Assembly: GCA_021770655.1 (NCBI GenBank)
Contig: JAETQO010000023.1
Coordinates: 19,452-83,451, forward strand
DNA: 64,000 nt
Direction of reading: 5' to 3'
Source: Ruminococcus sp.
GTDB lineage: Bacteria; Bacillota; Clostridia; Oscillospirales; Ruminococcaceae
Positions 43,433 to 52,467 of this stretch are shown piece by piece. The translations under genes and the position numbers were made by a program. The stretch's first letter is position 1; the number at the start of each line of letters is the position of its first letter. Under the pieces are notes generated by a model. The model ran no database searches. It was not told the origin of the DNA and saw only the letters and a list, made by a program, of their open reading frames with translations.

Positions 43433-45727
43433 ATGAAAACCGAGATCATTCGGGTCTACGGAATAGTTCAGGGCGTAGGCTTCCGCCCCTTTGTGAGCAG
43501 AGAGGCCGACAGGCTCTCGCTTGCGGGAACGGTGTCAAATAAAGGCTCATATGTGGAGATACACGCCCAAGGAGATGAGAAAGCAGTTGACGGGCTTTTG
43601 AAGGCTCTTAAAGGAAACGCCCCCGAACGTTCCGAAGTGCTTGACGTCATCTCAGCCCATGCCGACGAACCGCCCTATGCAGGCTTTGAAATAATCGAGA
43701 GTGAAAAGGAGCAGGGAGATATATTCGTTTCACCCGATATAGGAATATGCGACAAGTGCAAAGCCGAGCTTTTCGACAGCTCCGACAGACGGTATCTGCA
43801 CCCGTTCATAAACTGCACCCAGTGCGGACCAAGACTAACTATCCTCGATTCAATGCCCTATGACAGAGTCCGCACTAGCATGAACGAATTTCCCATGTGC
43901 GAAAGCTGTGCGAAAGAGTATGAAAACCCCGAAACAAGGCGTTATGACGCTCAGCCCGTCTGCTGTAACGACTGCGGGCCGGAGGTTTATTTGATCGGCA
44001 CGGATATAAAAGGAAAAGCGGCAATAACAGCGGCACGGAAAGCAATAAAAGAAGGAAAAATAATCGCCGTCAAAGGAATAGGAGGCTTTCACCTCTGCTG
44101 TTCGGCGTCCGACGAACAAGCGGTAAAACGGCTGAGAAAACTAAAAAACCGCCCAATGAAACCCTTTGCGGTCATGCTAAAAGATATGGAAACCGCCAAA
44201 AGAGAGTGTGCTATCTCCCCGGAGCAGGAAACTCTCCTCTGCGGCTGGCAAAAGCCCATAGTTCTGCTGAAAAAGAAAAAGGGCGGAAAGCTTTGTGAAA
44301 GCGTTGCTCCCGACAATCCCAACGTAGGCGTTATGCTGCCCTATGCGCCCGTTCAGCTTCTGCTGTTTAATTACGACGACGGCATAAAAACCCCCGACTG
44401 TCTGGTCATGACCAGCGGAAACGCCTCCGGCGCGCCTATCTGCCGCAGCGACGAGGACGCCGTAAAGGAAATATCCCACTTCTGCGACCTGATGTTATCT
44501 CATAACAGAAAAATACGGCTCCGCGCCGACGACACCGTCACCGACTTTTGGGGCGGCAGACCCTATATGATAAGACGTTCCAGAGGCTTTGCTCCCCTGC
44601 CGATAATGCTTTCCGAAAACTTCGGCGGACAGGTACTCGCTATTGGCGGCGAACTGAAAAATTCCTTTTGCATAGGCAAGAAAAATCTGTTTTATCCCTC
44701 TCCCTATGTGGGCGATATGGCGGACATACGAACGGTGAACGCCCTGAAAGAATCTGTCGGGCGTATGTGCGAACTGCTTGAAGCCGCTCCCGCCGCTGTC
44801 GCCTGCGATCTTCACCCAAAATACAATACCGTTACAGCCGCCGAAGAAATGGGACTTCCCGTCATAAAGGTTCAGCACCATTTCGCCCATATCCTTTCCT
44901 GTATAGCGGAAAACGACTATTCGGGAAAAGTCATCGGCGTTTCCTTTGACGGCACAGGCTACGGCGAGGACGGCACTATATGGGGAGGCGAGCTTCTGCT
45001 CTGCGATTACAGCGGCTACGAACGCCTCGGCAGTATACGCCCATTTATTCAGGCAGGCGGCGACCTTTCCGCAAAGGAGGGCTGGCGCATTGCGGCGTCC
45101 ATAATCGGCGAAATATTCGGCGAACAGGGGGGCGATATTTGTGAAAAGCTTTCCGTTTGCGACAAAAAGAATTTCAAGGTACTGTCTGCAATGACAGACC
45201 GCAGAATAAACTCGGTAATATCCACCAGCGCAGGCAGACTTTTCGACGGCGTATCGGCGATCCTCGGAATAAGAAAAGCCTCTACCTTTGAGGGAGAGGC
45301 CTCCATGACTCTGCAATTTGAAGCGCAGAAATACAGCGAAGAACCCTTTGCGGATTACGAGCCTATGGAAAAACTCACAGCGCAAAAGGAAACGGGCGTC
45401 ACCCTCTGCACTCACGCCCTTGTAAAAAGGCTCTGCGAGAACAGACTTTCAGGCAGGGATACACCACAGCTCGCCTATGAATTTCATGCCCTGCTGTCGG
45501 ATATGATAACGGCGGCGTGCGATAAAATAAGATCGGACAGCGGCGTTTCTGTCTGCGCTCTCAGCGGCGGAGTTTTCCAGAACAAACTGCTTTTAAAAAT
45601 GACCGTGGCAAGGCTTGAAAAACAAGGCTTTAAAGTGCTTACCCACAGCCTTATCCCGCCCAACGACGGAGGAATAGCCTTAGGGCAGGCGGTGTACGCC
45701 GCAAAAATACTTGAAAGAAACAATTAA
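43433..45727 (+). CDS. hypF: Carbamoyltransferase HypF
   Basis: A 764-residue HypF, which turns carbamoyl phosphate into the thiocarboxamide on HypE that becomes the cyanide ligand. Domains: acylphosphatase (1-90, GIVQGVGFRPFV), two zinc fingers (CDKCKAEL...CTQC and CESCAKEY...CNDC), a YrdC-like domain (about 195-375) and the Kae1-like carbamoyltransferase (about 390-760, KVQHHFAHILSC; GVSFDGTGYGEDG; GGVFQNKLL). AGGAGG precedes the ATG. First of the four hyp genes. Confidence 0.97.
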   Translation: MKTEIIRVYGIVQGVGFRPFVSREADRLSLAGTVSNKGSYVEIHAQGDEKAVDGLLKALKGNAPERSEVLDVISAHADEPPYAGFEIIESEKEQGDIFVSPDIGICDKCKAELFDSSDRRYLHPFINCTQCGPRLTILDSMPYDRVRTSMNEFPMCESCAKEYENPETRRYDAQPVCCNDCGPEVYLIGTDIKGKAAITAARKAIKEGKIIAVKGIGGFHLCCSASDEQAVKRLRKLKNRPMKPFAVMLKDMETAKRECAISPEQETLLCGWQKPIVLLKKKKGGKLCESVAPDNPNVGVMLPYAPVQLLLFNYDDGIKTPDCLVMTSGNASGAPICRSDEDAVKEISHFCDLMLSHNRKIRLRADDTVTDFWGGRPYMIRRSRGFAPLPIMLSENFGGQVLAIGGELKNSFCIGKKNLFYPSPYVGDMADIRTVNALKESVGRMCELLEAAPAAVACDLHPKYNTVTAAEEMGLPVIKVQHHFAHILSCIAENDYSGKVIGVSFDGTGYGEDGTIWGGELLLCDYSGYERLGSIRPFIQAGGDLSAKEGWRIAASIIGEIFGEQGGDICEKLSVCDKKNFKVLSAMTDRRINSVISTSAGRLFDGVSAILGIRKASTFEGEASMTLQFEAQKYSEEPFADYEPMEKLTAQKETGVTLCTHALVKRLCENRLSGRDTPQLAYEFHALLSDMITAACDKIRSDSGVSVCALSGGVFQNKLLLKMTVARLEKQGFKVLTHSLIPPNDGGIALGQAVYAAKILERNN

Positions 45728-45742
45728 CGGAGGTAATGTAAA

Positions 45743-45952
45743 ATGTGCGTAGGATTATCTGCAAAGGTCGTAAGCGTTGACGACGATACGGCTGTCATTG
45801 ACGCCGGAGGAGCAAAAAGAAAGGTGTCGGCAGACCTCATCGAGGATCTTGAACCGGGAGATTACGTTATGGTACACGCAGGCGTGGCTATCGCAAAGAT
45901 CACCTCGGACGATGCCGCAGAAACCGATGAAATAATGGAAGGCTTAAATTAA
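45743..45952 (+). CDS. hypC: Hydrogenase maturation chaperone HypC
   Basis: A 69-residue HypC/HupF. The essential N-terminal cysteine is present (MCVGLSAKVVSVD), with LIEDLEPGDYVMVHAGVAIA. With HypD it holds the Fe(CN)2CO unit and delivers it to the target apoenzyme. The usual target is a [NiFe]-hydrogenase large subunit; none is in the window. It sits 15 bases after hypF. Confidence 0.95.
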   Translation: MCVGLSAKVVSVDDDTAVIDAGGAKRKVSADLIEDLEPGDYVMVHAGVAIAKITSDDAAETDEIMEGLN

Positions 45953-45982
45953 CGGAGGAAAGCTGAAAGGCTTATATGAAAA

Positions 45983-47038
45983 ATGGACAGTATAAACAAT
46001 GCAAAGGAAATCATTTCCTCATACAATCGAACAGACGGAAAAAAGCTCCGCATAATGGAGGTCTGCGGTACGCATACCCACGAGATATTTCGTCTCGGAA
46101 TAAGAAAACTCCTGCCTGAAAGCGTTGAGCTTATCTCAGGACCCGGGTGTCCCGTGTGCGTAACGCCGGTAGGCTTTATCGACGAGGCGGTCATGCTTGC
46201 GCTGGACAAAGGCGCAACTGTCTGCACCTTTGGCGACCTTATAAGAGTGCCGGGAACCGAACAGAGCCTTGCAGGCGCAAGGTCGAAAGGCGCAAAGCTT
46301 AAAACCGTCTATTCCCCCCTTGACGCGGTAACATACGCCGAGGAGCGCCCCGAAGAACAGGTGGTATTTCTTGCGGTAGGCTTTGAGACCACCACCCCCT
46401 CGGCATGCCTTGCGGTAAAAAAAGCAAAAGCGGCAAACCTTAAAAACTTCTCAGTTCTCGGCGCAAACAAAACAATGCCCAACGCCTATAAAGCGCTGAA
46501 AAACAGTGCGGACGCCTTTCTTTATCCGGGACACGTCAACGCTATAACAGGAACAAAGCTGTGCGAGGATATGACAAAGCAGGGCGTTTCGGGAGTGGTC
46601 GCAGGCTTTACAGCGGCAGAACTTCTCACCGCCCTTGCCGTAACGATAGAGCTTTCACAAAAGGGCGAGCCGTTTTTCAGAAACTGCTATACAAGGGTAG
46701 TAAAGCCGGAGGGCAACCCTGCGGCGCTGAAGCTTATGGACAAGGTCATGACCCCCTGCGACAGCGAATGGAGAGGTCTCGGCGTTATCCCCATGTCGGG
46801 CATGGTATTAAAGGACGAGTACGCAGACTTTGACGCACGGAAGAAATTCGGCCTGCCGAAGATCACAGGCAAACCGAATCCCGCCTGCCGCTGCGGCGAC
46901 GTACTTCAGGGAAAATGCAAGCCCTGCGACTGTAAGGTATTCGGCAAAGGCTGTACGCCCATGCACCCCATAGGCGCTTGCATGGTGTCAAACGAAGGCG
47001 CCTGCTCGGCTTATTATCAGTATGGACTAGAGGGGTAA
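45983..47038 (+). CDS. hypD: Fe(CN)2CO assembly protein HypD
   Basis: A 351-residue HypD, which carries a [4Fe-4S] cluster and a redox-active cysteine pair while the Fe(CN)2CO moiety is built. Motifs: IMEVCGTHTHEIFRLGI, SGPGCPVCVTP, FLAVGFETTTPS, and the C-terminal cysteine-rich region CRCGDVLQGKCKPCDC with MHPIGACMVSNEGAC. Family length. It is followed not by hypE but by an orphan gene. Confidence 0.97.
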   Translation: MDSINNAKEIISSYNRTDGKKLRIMEVCGTHTHEIFRLGIRKLLPESVELISGPGCPVCVTPVGFIDEAVMLALDKGATVCTFGDLIRVPGTEQSLAGARSKGAKLKTVYSPLDAVTYAEERPEEQVVFLAVGFETTTPSACLAVKKAKAANLKNFSVLGANKTMPNAYKALKNSADAFLYPGHVNAITGTKLCEDMTKQGVSGVVAGFTAAELLTALAVTIELSQKGEPFFRNCYTRVVKPEGNPAALKLMDKVMTPCDSEWRGLGVIPMSGMVLKDEYADFDARKKFGLPKITGKPNPACRCGDVLQGKCKPCDCKVFGKGCTPMHPIGACMVSNEGACSAYYQYGLEG

Positions 47039-47065
47039 ATCGGAAATTTGAGGAGTCTCATCATT

Positions 47066-47461
47066 ATGTTTGTTTATGAAAAAGTTACCGAACAAGACAA
47101 AGAATTATATGAAAAAGTTTCTGGATTCTGGTATCATGAGGGACTTTCCAAATGGTGTGTTGATCGGGAAAATAGAATTTATATTGTTTGCATAGGAAAA
47201 CATGGAGTTGAAACCCCAGTCGTTTTCAGAATATTATTTAAGGATCATTTGTTTGAATTTATTATCCCTGAACCCGATATTCTTTACGGAAATAAACCGG
47301 AAGTCTATGTTAGACTGCCTGCTGTTTTGGCAAGTGATAGTTCCGCTATTGAAGAAGTAATCAAACGAGCTTTTCGGGAAACAATCGGAATATCTCATTA
47401 CGGAAGTCTGCCCAGAAATATTGATGATCACACTTTTGATTTTGAGCGCTATAAATTCTGA
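47066..47461 (+). CDS. Orphan protein between hypD and hypE
   Basis: A 131-residue protein I do not recognise, paralogous to the product of 887-1333 (FVYEKVTEQDKELYEKVSGF, WCVDRENRIYIVCIG). It is soluble, with mixed alpha/beta character. The start at 47066 has TTGAGGAG about ten bases upstream; the track start at 47048 is a TTG inside that site. It is clearly more AT-rich than hypD and hypE on either side, with codons such as TTA, ATA and AAA in excess, which points to recent insertion into the hyp operon. Its being kept in frame and co-directional may still mean co-expression. Confidence 0.75.
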   Translation: MFVYEKVTEQDKELYEKVSGFWYHEGLSKWCVDRENRIYIVCIGKHGVETPVVFRILFKDHLFEFIIPEPDILYGNKPEVYVRLPAVLASDSSAIEEVIKRAFRETIGISHYGSLPRNIDDHTFDFERYKF

Positions 47462-47512
47462 TTTATCCTGCCAATTCAAAAATAAAAACCAACCGAAAAG
47501 AGGTATAAAAAT

Positions 47513-48520
47513 ATGTCTGAAAAATACGTCACTCTCGCTCACGGAGCGGGAGGAAAACAAACGTCCGAGCTTATCGATCAGGTCTTCAAGGCTCATTTCT
47601 CAAACCCGAACCTTACCGCCGACGACGCCGCCGTGCTGTCCGTAGAAAAAGGAAAGATAGCCTTCACCACCGACGGCTTTATCGTCTCCCCCTATGAATT
47701 TGCAGGCGGAAATATCGGAAAGCTGAGTATCTGCGGAACGGTCAACGACCTGTCCTGTATGGGCGCAAAGCCGCTCTATCTTTCCTGCGCCTTTGTTATC
47801 GAGGAAGGCTTTCCGATGGAAAAGCTGGAGGAGATAGCGGCAGCAATGGAAAAGACTGCAAAGGAGGCAGGCGTTGAAATTTGCGCAGGCGACACCAAGG
47901 TCGCAGGAAAAGGACAGGTGGACAGCGTCTTTATCACCACAACGGGAATAGGCAAAGTAATGGAAAACGCCAATACATCGGGAAAGCTTGCCCGCCCCGG
48001 CGACGCCGTTATCGTCACGGGCGATATAGGCAGACACGGCTGTACGATACTGCTCGCCAGAGATGAATTCGGTATCGAGGCGGACGTGACCAGCGACTGT
48101 GCACCGCTTTGGAACAACGTCAAAGCAATGTTTGACGTGACCGACGACATTCACGTTATCAGAGACGCAACAAGAGGCGGCGTCGGCACAGTGCTGTATG
48201 AGATAGCAGGACAAAGCGGCGTGGGAATTTCCCTCGAATCGGAAAAAATTCCCGTAGCCGACGAGGTACGCGGCGTGTGCGGAATGCTGGGTCTTGAGCC
48301 GCTTTATCTTGCTTGCGAAGGCAGACTTGTGGTGTTTGCGCCAAAGGAAAAAGCGCAGGACATCGTAAACGCCCTGAGAGCCTGCAAGTATTCGGAGAAC
48401 GCCGCAATAATCGGCGAAGTCACCGAAGAAAACGCCGGAAAGGTAATAATGAAAACAGAGATCGGTTCGCAAACTCTCCTGCCCCAGCCCGGCGGCGAGC
48501 TTTTGCCGAGAATATGCTAG
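47513..48520 (+). CDS. hypE: Carbamoyl dehydratase HypE
   Basis: A 335-residue HypE. It accepts a carbamoyl group from HypF on its C-terminal cysteine and dehydrates it with ATP to a thiocyanate. The protein ends ELLPRIC, the required C-terminal cysteine. The N-terminal LAHGAGGKQTSELID and DDAAVLSV and the ATP-site region RDATRGGVGTVLYEIA are typical. GAGGT precedes the ATG. This is the last gene of the run. hypA and hypB, the nickel-insertion genes, are absent here. Confidence 0.97.
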   Translation: MSEKYVTLAHGAGGKQTSELIDQVFKAHFSNPNLTADDAAVLSVEKGKIAFTTDGFIVSPYEFAGGNIGKLSICGTVNDLSCMGAKPLYLSCAFVIEEGFPMEKLEEIAAAMEKTAKEAGVEICAGDTKVAGKGQVDSVFITTTGIGKVMENANTSGKLARPGDAVIVTGDIGRHGCTILLARDEFGIEADVTSDCAPLWNNVKAMFDVTDDIHVIRDATRGGVGTVLYEIAGQSGVGISLESEKIPVADEVRGVCGMLGLEPLYLACEGRLVVFAPKEKAQDIVNALRACKYSENAAIIGEVTEENAGKVIMKTEIGSQTLLPQPGGELLPRIC

Positions 48521-48532
48521 TGCGATTTCGAT

Positions 48533-48580
48533 AAAAAAGCAATACCCTTGTTTCAGTTTTGAAACAAGGGTATTCTTCGT
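48533..48580. terminator. Bidirectional terminator between hypE and xfp
   Basis: A perfect 15-bp stem AATACCCTTGTTTCA / TGAAACAAGGGTATT with a four-base loop. TTTTTT follows on the minus strand and a weaker T-rich run on the plus strand. Confidence 0.88.
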
Positions 48581-48646
48581 TATTGGGGGTTATTATATAA
48601 TACACTTGCCTGCCGCACAAATCCGGCAGCTATGCAGGGTATTTCC

Positions 48647-51007
48647 TTATACGCTCCATTTCCAGTCGCGTATCTCAGGCATATCAATGCCGTACTCAGC
48701 AATGTACTGCTTGTGCTCAACCAGCTTGTCCTGCATCATCTGGTGCAGATATGCGCCCCTGTTTCCAAGCTGAGGAAGTCTCTTTATTACCTCCAGAACA
48801 ATGTGGAAACGGTCGATCTCGTTCTGCACTCTCATGTCGAACGGAGTAGTTATCGTACCCTCCTCGTTGTATCCGCATACATAAAGATTACGGTTGTGAC
48901 GGTGATAAAGCAGCTCGTGAATAAGCGTCGGATAACCGTGGAACGCAAATACAATCGGCTTGTCCTTCGTAAACAGCGCGTCAAAGTCTGCGTCCGAAAG
49001 TCCGTGAGGATGCTTTGACTGCGGCTGTAGCTTGAACAGGTCAACAACGTTTATAAATCTTACCTTTACCTCAGGCAGATTCTTTCTCAGTATAGTTACC
49101 GCTGCAAGAGCCTCCAGAGTAGGAGTGTCGCCGCAGCAGGCAAGAACAACATCAGGCTCCTGTCCCTGATCGTTGGACGCCCACTCCCAGATGCCTATAC
49201 CCTGCGTGCAGTGTTTAACAGCCTGATCCATAGTGAGCCACTGCTGTCTCGGGTGTTTCGACGTTACCATTACGTTCACATAGTTCTTGGAACGTATACA
49301 GTGGTCAAAGCAGGACAGCAGACAGTTTGTGTCCGGCGGCAGATACATTCTTACAACGTCCGCTTTCTTGTTTGCAACATGATCGAGGAAGCCGGGGTCC
49401 TGATGAGTAAATCCGTTGTGATCCTGCTGCCAAACGTTAGAGGAAAGTATATAGTTGAGGGAAGCGATCTTCTGTCTCCAAGGAAGCTGTGAAGTTACCT
49501 TCAGCCACTTTGCGTGCTGAGAGAACATCGAATCTACTATCCTGATAAACGCCTCATAGCTTGCAAAGAAACCGTGACGTCCCGTCAGCAGATAGCCCTC
49601 CAGCCAGCCCTCGCACATATGCTCGGAAAGCATAGAGTCCATAACTCTTCCGTCTGTCGCAAGGAACTCGTCATTGTCAAGCTTATCGGCGTTCCAGTCT
49701 CTGTTCGTCGCCTCGAATACCTTTCCGAGACGGTTGGACATAGTTTCGTCCGGTCCGAATATACGGAAATTCCTGCTTTCCTCGTTAAGCTTGAAAATAT
49801 CCCTTACAAAGCCGCCCAGCTCGATCATATCCTGAGCCTCAACTGCGCCCGGTGCGGGAACGTCGATACCGTACTTTCTGAAATCGGGAAGTCTCAGATC
49901 TCTCAGAAGAAGTCCGCCGTTTGCATGAGGATTAGCGCCCATTCTCCTGTCGCCCTCAGGAGCAAGCTCCTCAAGCTCAGGAATAAGTCTGCCCTCTTCG
50001 GTGAACAGCTCTTCGGGATGATAGCTTCTCAGCCAGTCCTCCAGCATTTTAAGATGTTCGGGAGCCTCCATGGACATAGGCACCTGATGCGCTCTGAAAG
50101 TACCCTCTATCTGATTGCCGTCCACGATCTTAGGACCTGTCCAGCCCTTCGGCGAACGGAAAATTATCATCGGCCATCTCGGTCTTTCGGCAACTCCGTC
50201 CTCTCTTGCCGCTTTCTGAATAGCCTTTATCTCCTCGATGACAGTGTCCAGCGTTTCCGCCATAAGCCTGTGCATCGTCATCGGGTCGTCGCCCTCTACA
50301 AAGTAAGGCTTCCAGCCGCAGCCCTCGAAAAAGCTCTTTATCTCCTCATGAGAGATTCTCGAAAAGATCGTCGGGTTGGAGATCTTGTATCCGTTAAGGT
50401 GCAGGATAGGAAGTACCGCACCGTCCGTTTTCGGGTTGAGAAATTTGTTGGAATGCCATGCGGTAGCAAGCGGACCTGTTTCAGCCTCTCCGTCACCGAC
50501 AACGCAGGCAGTAATAAGATCGGGATTATCAAACACAGCGCCGAAGGAGTGTGCAAGCGAATATCCAAGCTCGCCTCCCTCGTTGATAGAGCCCGGTGTT
50601 TCAGGCGCTACGTGCGAAGAAATTCCGCCCGGGAAAGAGAACTGCTTGAACAGCTTTTTCATTCCCTCAACGTCTCTTGAAATGTTCGGATATACCTCGG
50701 AATAAGAACCCTCCACATAGGTGTTTGCCACCATGAAGTTTCCTCCGTGGCCGGGACCGGAAATGTAGATCATATCAAGATCGTACTTTTTGATGACCCT
50801 GTTAAGGTGTACATAAATAAAGTTCTGTCCGGGAACAGTGCCCCAGTGACCGACGATTTTCTTCTTGACGTGCTCCTTTTTCAACGGCTCACGAAGAAGA
50901 GGATTGTCAAGCAGATAAAGCTGGCCTGCGGAAAGATAGTTCACAGCGTTCCAGTATCTGTTCATTTTCTCCAACAGTTCAGGAGAAATGTTCTTTGTAT
51001 CAGACAT
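48647..51007 (-). CDS. xfp: Xylulose-5-phosphate/fructose-6-phosphate phosphoketolase
   Basis: A 786-residue thiamine-diphosphate enzyme that splits xylulose-5-phosphate (and probably fructose-6-phosphate) with phosphate into acetyl phosphate plus a sugar phosphate. Signatures: [60 protein letters not shown] and [16 protein letters not shown]-like C-terminal phrases. It gives an energy-yielding route for pentoses and hexoses. GGAGG precedes the ATG. A cre-like site sits at the transcription start, predicting catabolite repression. Confidence 0.97.
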   Translation of the reverse strand: MSDTKNISPELLEKMNRYWNAVNYLSAGQLYLLDNPLLREPLKKEHVKKKIVGHWGTVPGQNFIYVHLNRVIKKYDLDMIYISGPGHGGNFMVANTYVEGSYSEVYPNISRDVEGMKKLFKQFSFPGGISSHVAPETPGSINEGGELGYSLAHSFGAVFDNPDLITACVVGDGEAETGPLATAWHSNKFLNPKTDGAVLPILHLNGYKISNPTIFSRISHEEIKSFFEGCGWKPYFVEGDDPMTMHRLMAETLDTVIEEIKAIQKAAREDGVAERPRWPMIIFRSPKGWTGPKIVDGNQIEGTFRAHQVPMSMEAPEHLKMLEDWLRSYHPEELFTEEGRLIPELEELAPEGDRRMGANPHANGGLLLRDLRLPDFRKYGIDVPAPGAVEAQDMIELGGFVRDIFKLNEESRNFRIFGPDETMSNRLGKVFEATNRDWNADKLDNDEFLATDGRVMDSMLSEHMCEGWLEGYLLTGRHGFFASYEAFIRIVDSMFSQHAKWLKVTSQLPWRQKIASLNYILSSNVWQQDHNGFTHQDPGFLDHVANKKADVVRMYLPPDTNCLLSCFDHCIRSKNYVNVMVTSKHPRQQWLTMDQAVKHCTQGIGIWEWASNDQGQEPDVVLACCGDTPTLEALAAVTILRKNLPEVKVRFINVVDLFKLQPQSKHPHGLSDADFDALFTKDKPIVFAFHGYPTLIHELLYHRHNRNLYVCGYNEEGTITTPFDMRVQNEIDRFHIVLEVIKRLPQLGNRGAYLHQMMQDKLVEHKQYIAEYGIDMPEIRDWKWSV

Positions 51008-51038
51008 TGCAATACCTCCATATACTTTTTCCGAAAAC

Positions 51039-51052
51039 AGTAAACGTTTTCA
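51039..51052 (-). promoter_or_regulatory. cre-like catabolite-responsive site of xfp
   Basis: TGAAAACGTTTACT on the minus strand matches the Firmicute cre consensus TGWAARCGYTWNCW at every position. It begins at about +2 of the predicted transcript, a repressing position for CcpA. Confidence 0.75.
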
Positions 51053-51061
51053 CACAATAAA

Positions 51062-51090
51062 ATTATATCACAGCCGATTTTATTTTTCAA
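51062..51090 (-). promoter_or_regulatory. Promoter of xfp
   Basis: Minus strand TTGAAA, 17-base spacer, TATAAT. Confidence 0.75.
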
Positions 51091-51271
51091 GAAAAGAATA
51101 TGAAAATAGTTTAGAATTTTATACTGCATTACTGATTTTTCATAGGACATATAAAAAATCACATACGAATGATGAGTGAGGAATTAAAAATGAGGAATGG
51201 TTGGCAAAGACGGTGCGGCGTGTAGGAATACAAGACGAACAACGGGTCTAACGTGCTGTCGAGAACGCCAG

Positions 51272-51419
51272 CCCCTACAATTCATTTGAGCATTGAAACA
51301 ACGTAGCGAAAGAACCACCAAACAGACTATGTACAGTTTAACGCTATGTACGGTTTAGTATCAAACCTATCTTCGGGCTGAGTCGTACCCTCACGCAGTT
51401 CGCTGCAACCCGAATTAAG
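51272..51419. repeat. Repeat family C, isolated copy
   Basis: CCCTACAATTCATTTGAGCA TTGAAACAACGTAGCGAAAG and onward match 57513-57600 closely, ending in AACCCGAATTAAG. It fills most of the 51091-51414 gap downstream of azlD. No gene is seen there. Confidence 0.65.
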
Positions 51420-51717
51420 AAAAAAGAAGACTTGCAAGGCAGGCAAACGCCGCCACAGTAATAAGACTTTTCTCACGAAACGCCAGAATACAAGCAACCG
51501 CTAACCCCGCACAGGAGGAGACAATGTTGCCTGTCGAAAACAGGATAGCGGGAAAGGTCATCGCTCCCAGAACAGCGTAAGGCACATAAAATAAAAAGCT
51601 TTTCACAAATCGGTTTGTGATCTTTCCGCGGAATATCACAAAAGGCAAAGCCCTTATAAGATATGTATCCCCCGACATAATAAACAGATAAATAAAAAAC
51701 GTCCTTACCGTTATCAT
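51415..51717 (-). CDS. azlD: AzlD-family branched-chain amino acid export subunit
   Basis: A 100-residue protein with three to four hydrophobic helices, the small subunit of AzlCD-type exporters. Family features are the N-terminal MSGDTYLIRALPFVIFRGK and FYVPYAVLGAMTFPAILF. It overlaps azlC by four bases. The stop lies against the end of the C-type repeat. Confidence 0.9.
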   Translation of the reverse strand: MITVRTFFIYLFIMSGDTYLIRALPFVIFRGKITNRFVKSFLFYVPYAVLGAMTFPAILFSTGNIVSSCAGLAVACILAFREKSLITVAAFACLASLLFS

Positions 51718-52421
51718 TTCCCGGCCTCCTCTTCCTTAACGGGGAAAAGCAAAGCTATTACCGCCGAAGATACCACCGTGCAAATGATTATCACAAATCC
51801 GCTTGACACCCTGTTCAGAACAGGAATCCACCTGAACGCACAGCTCAAAAGTGCGGCCATCACCGCCGCAGCCATTATAGCCCGATTCTTTTTTGCCGGC
51901 GGGATAATAATTGCAAGGAACATACCGTAAATAGCAATGCTGAGCGCGCTTATGATTATCTCCGGCAGTATCTTTCCCGCCGCCGCACCCAGCAAAGTTC
52001 CCAGCGACCAGCCTACCACAGGCAGGCTTATCAGCCCGTAAAGATACCTTGCACAAACGCTCCCCTCGTTGCCCATTGCCACCACAAATATCTCGTCGGT
52101 TATCCCAAAACCGATAAGCCAGCGGTGAAGTCCCGATACCGACTCGTCGGTCTTTTGTGATAAGGACAGCGACATCAGAGCGTACCGCAGATTTATCACA
52201 AGCTGAGTGCAAGCCATTTCCAGCCAGAACCCACTGCCCGAAAGCATAATGTCAAGTCCCGCAAACTGCCCCGCCGAAGTCAGGTTACATAAAGAAATAA
52301 GCACTGTTTCCCACCAGCCCAGTCCTCCGTTCACTCCCTGCAAACCAAAGGTGAAGGATACAGACAGATACCCCAGCGCTATGGGTATTCCGTCTTTGAG
52401 CCCTTTTTTAAATCCACTCAT
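51714..52421 (-). CDS. azlC: AzlC-family branched-chain amino acid exporter
   Basis: A 235-residue membrane protein of the AzlC family. It begins KKGLKDGIPIALGYLSVSFT, with LCNLTSAGQFAGLDIMLSGS and LVINLRYALMSLSLSQK as family hallmarks. With AzlD it probably exports valine, leucine, isoleucine or analogues. It lies 46 bases after the isochorismatase-fold gene and may share its transcript. Confidence 0.93.
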   Translation of the reverse strand: MSGFKKGLKDGIPIALGYLSVSFTFGLQGVNGGLGWWETVLISLCNLTSAGQFAGLDIMLSGSGFWLEMACTQLVINLRYALMSLSLSQKTDESVSGLHRWLIGFGITDEIFVVAMGNEGSVCARYLYGLISLPVVGWSLGTLLGAAAGKILPEIIISALSIAIYGMFLAIIIPPAKKNRAIMAAAVMAALLSCAFRWIPVLNRVSSGFVIIICTVVSSAVIALLFPVKEEEAGK

Positions 52422-52467
52422 AAATCATCTCCGCCTACCGCATATTATCCGGCAGACCATACCTCTC

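Noticed and set aside
47600-48472. Minus-strand ORF of 290 residues
   Set aside because: Antisense shadow of hypE.
49514-50680. Plus-strand ORF of 388 residues
   Set aside because: Antisense shadow of the phosphoketolase gene.
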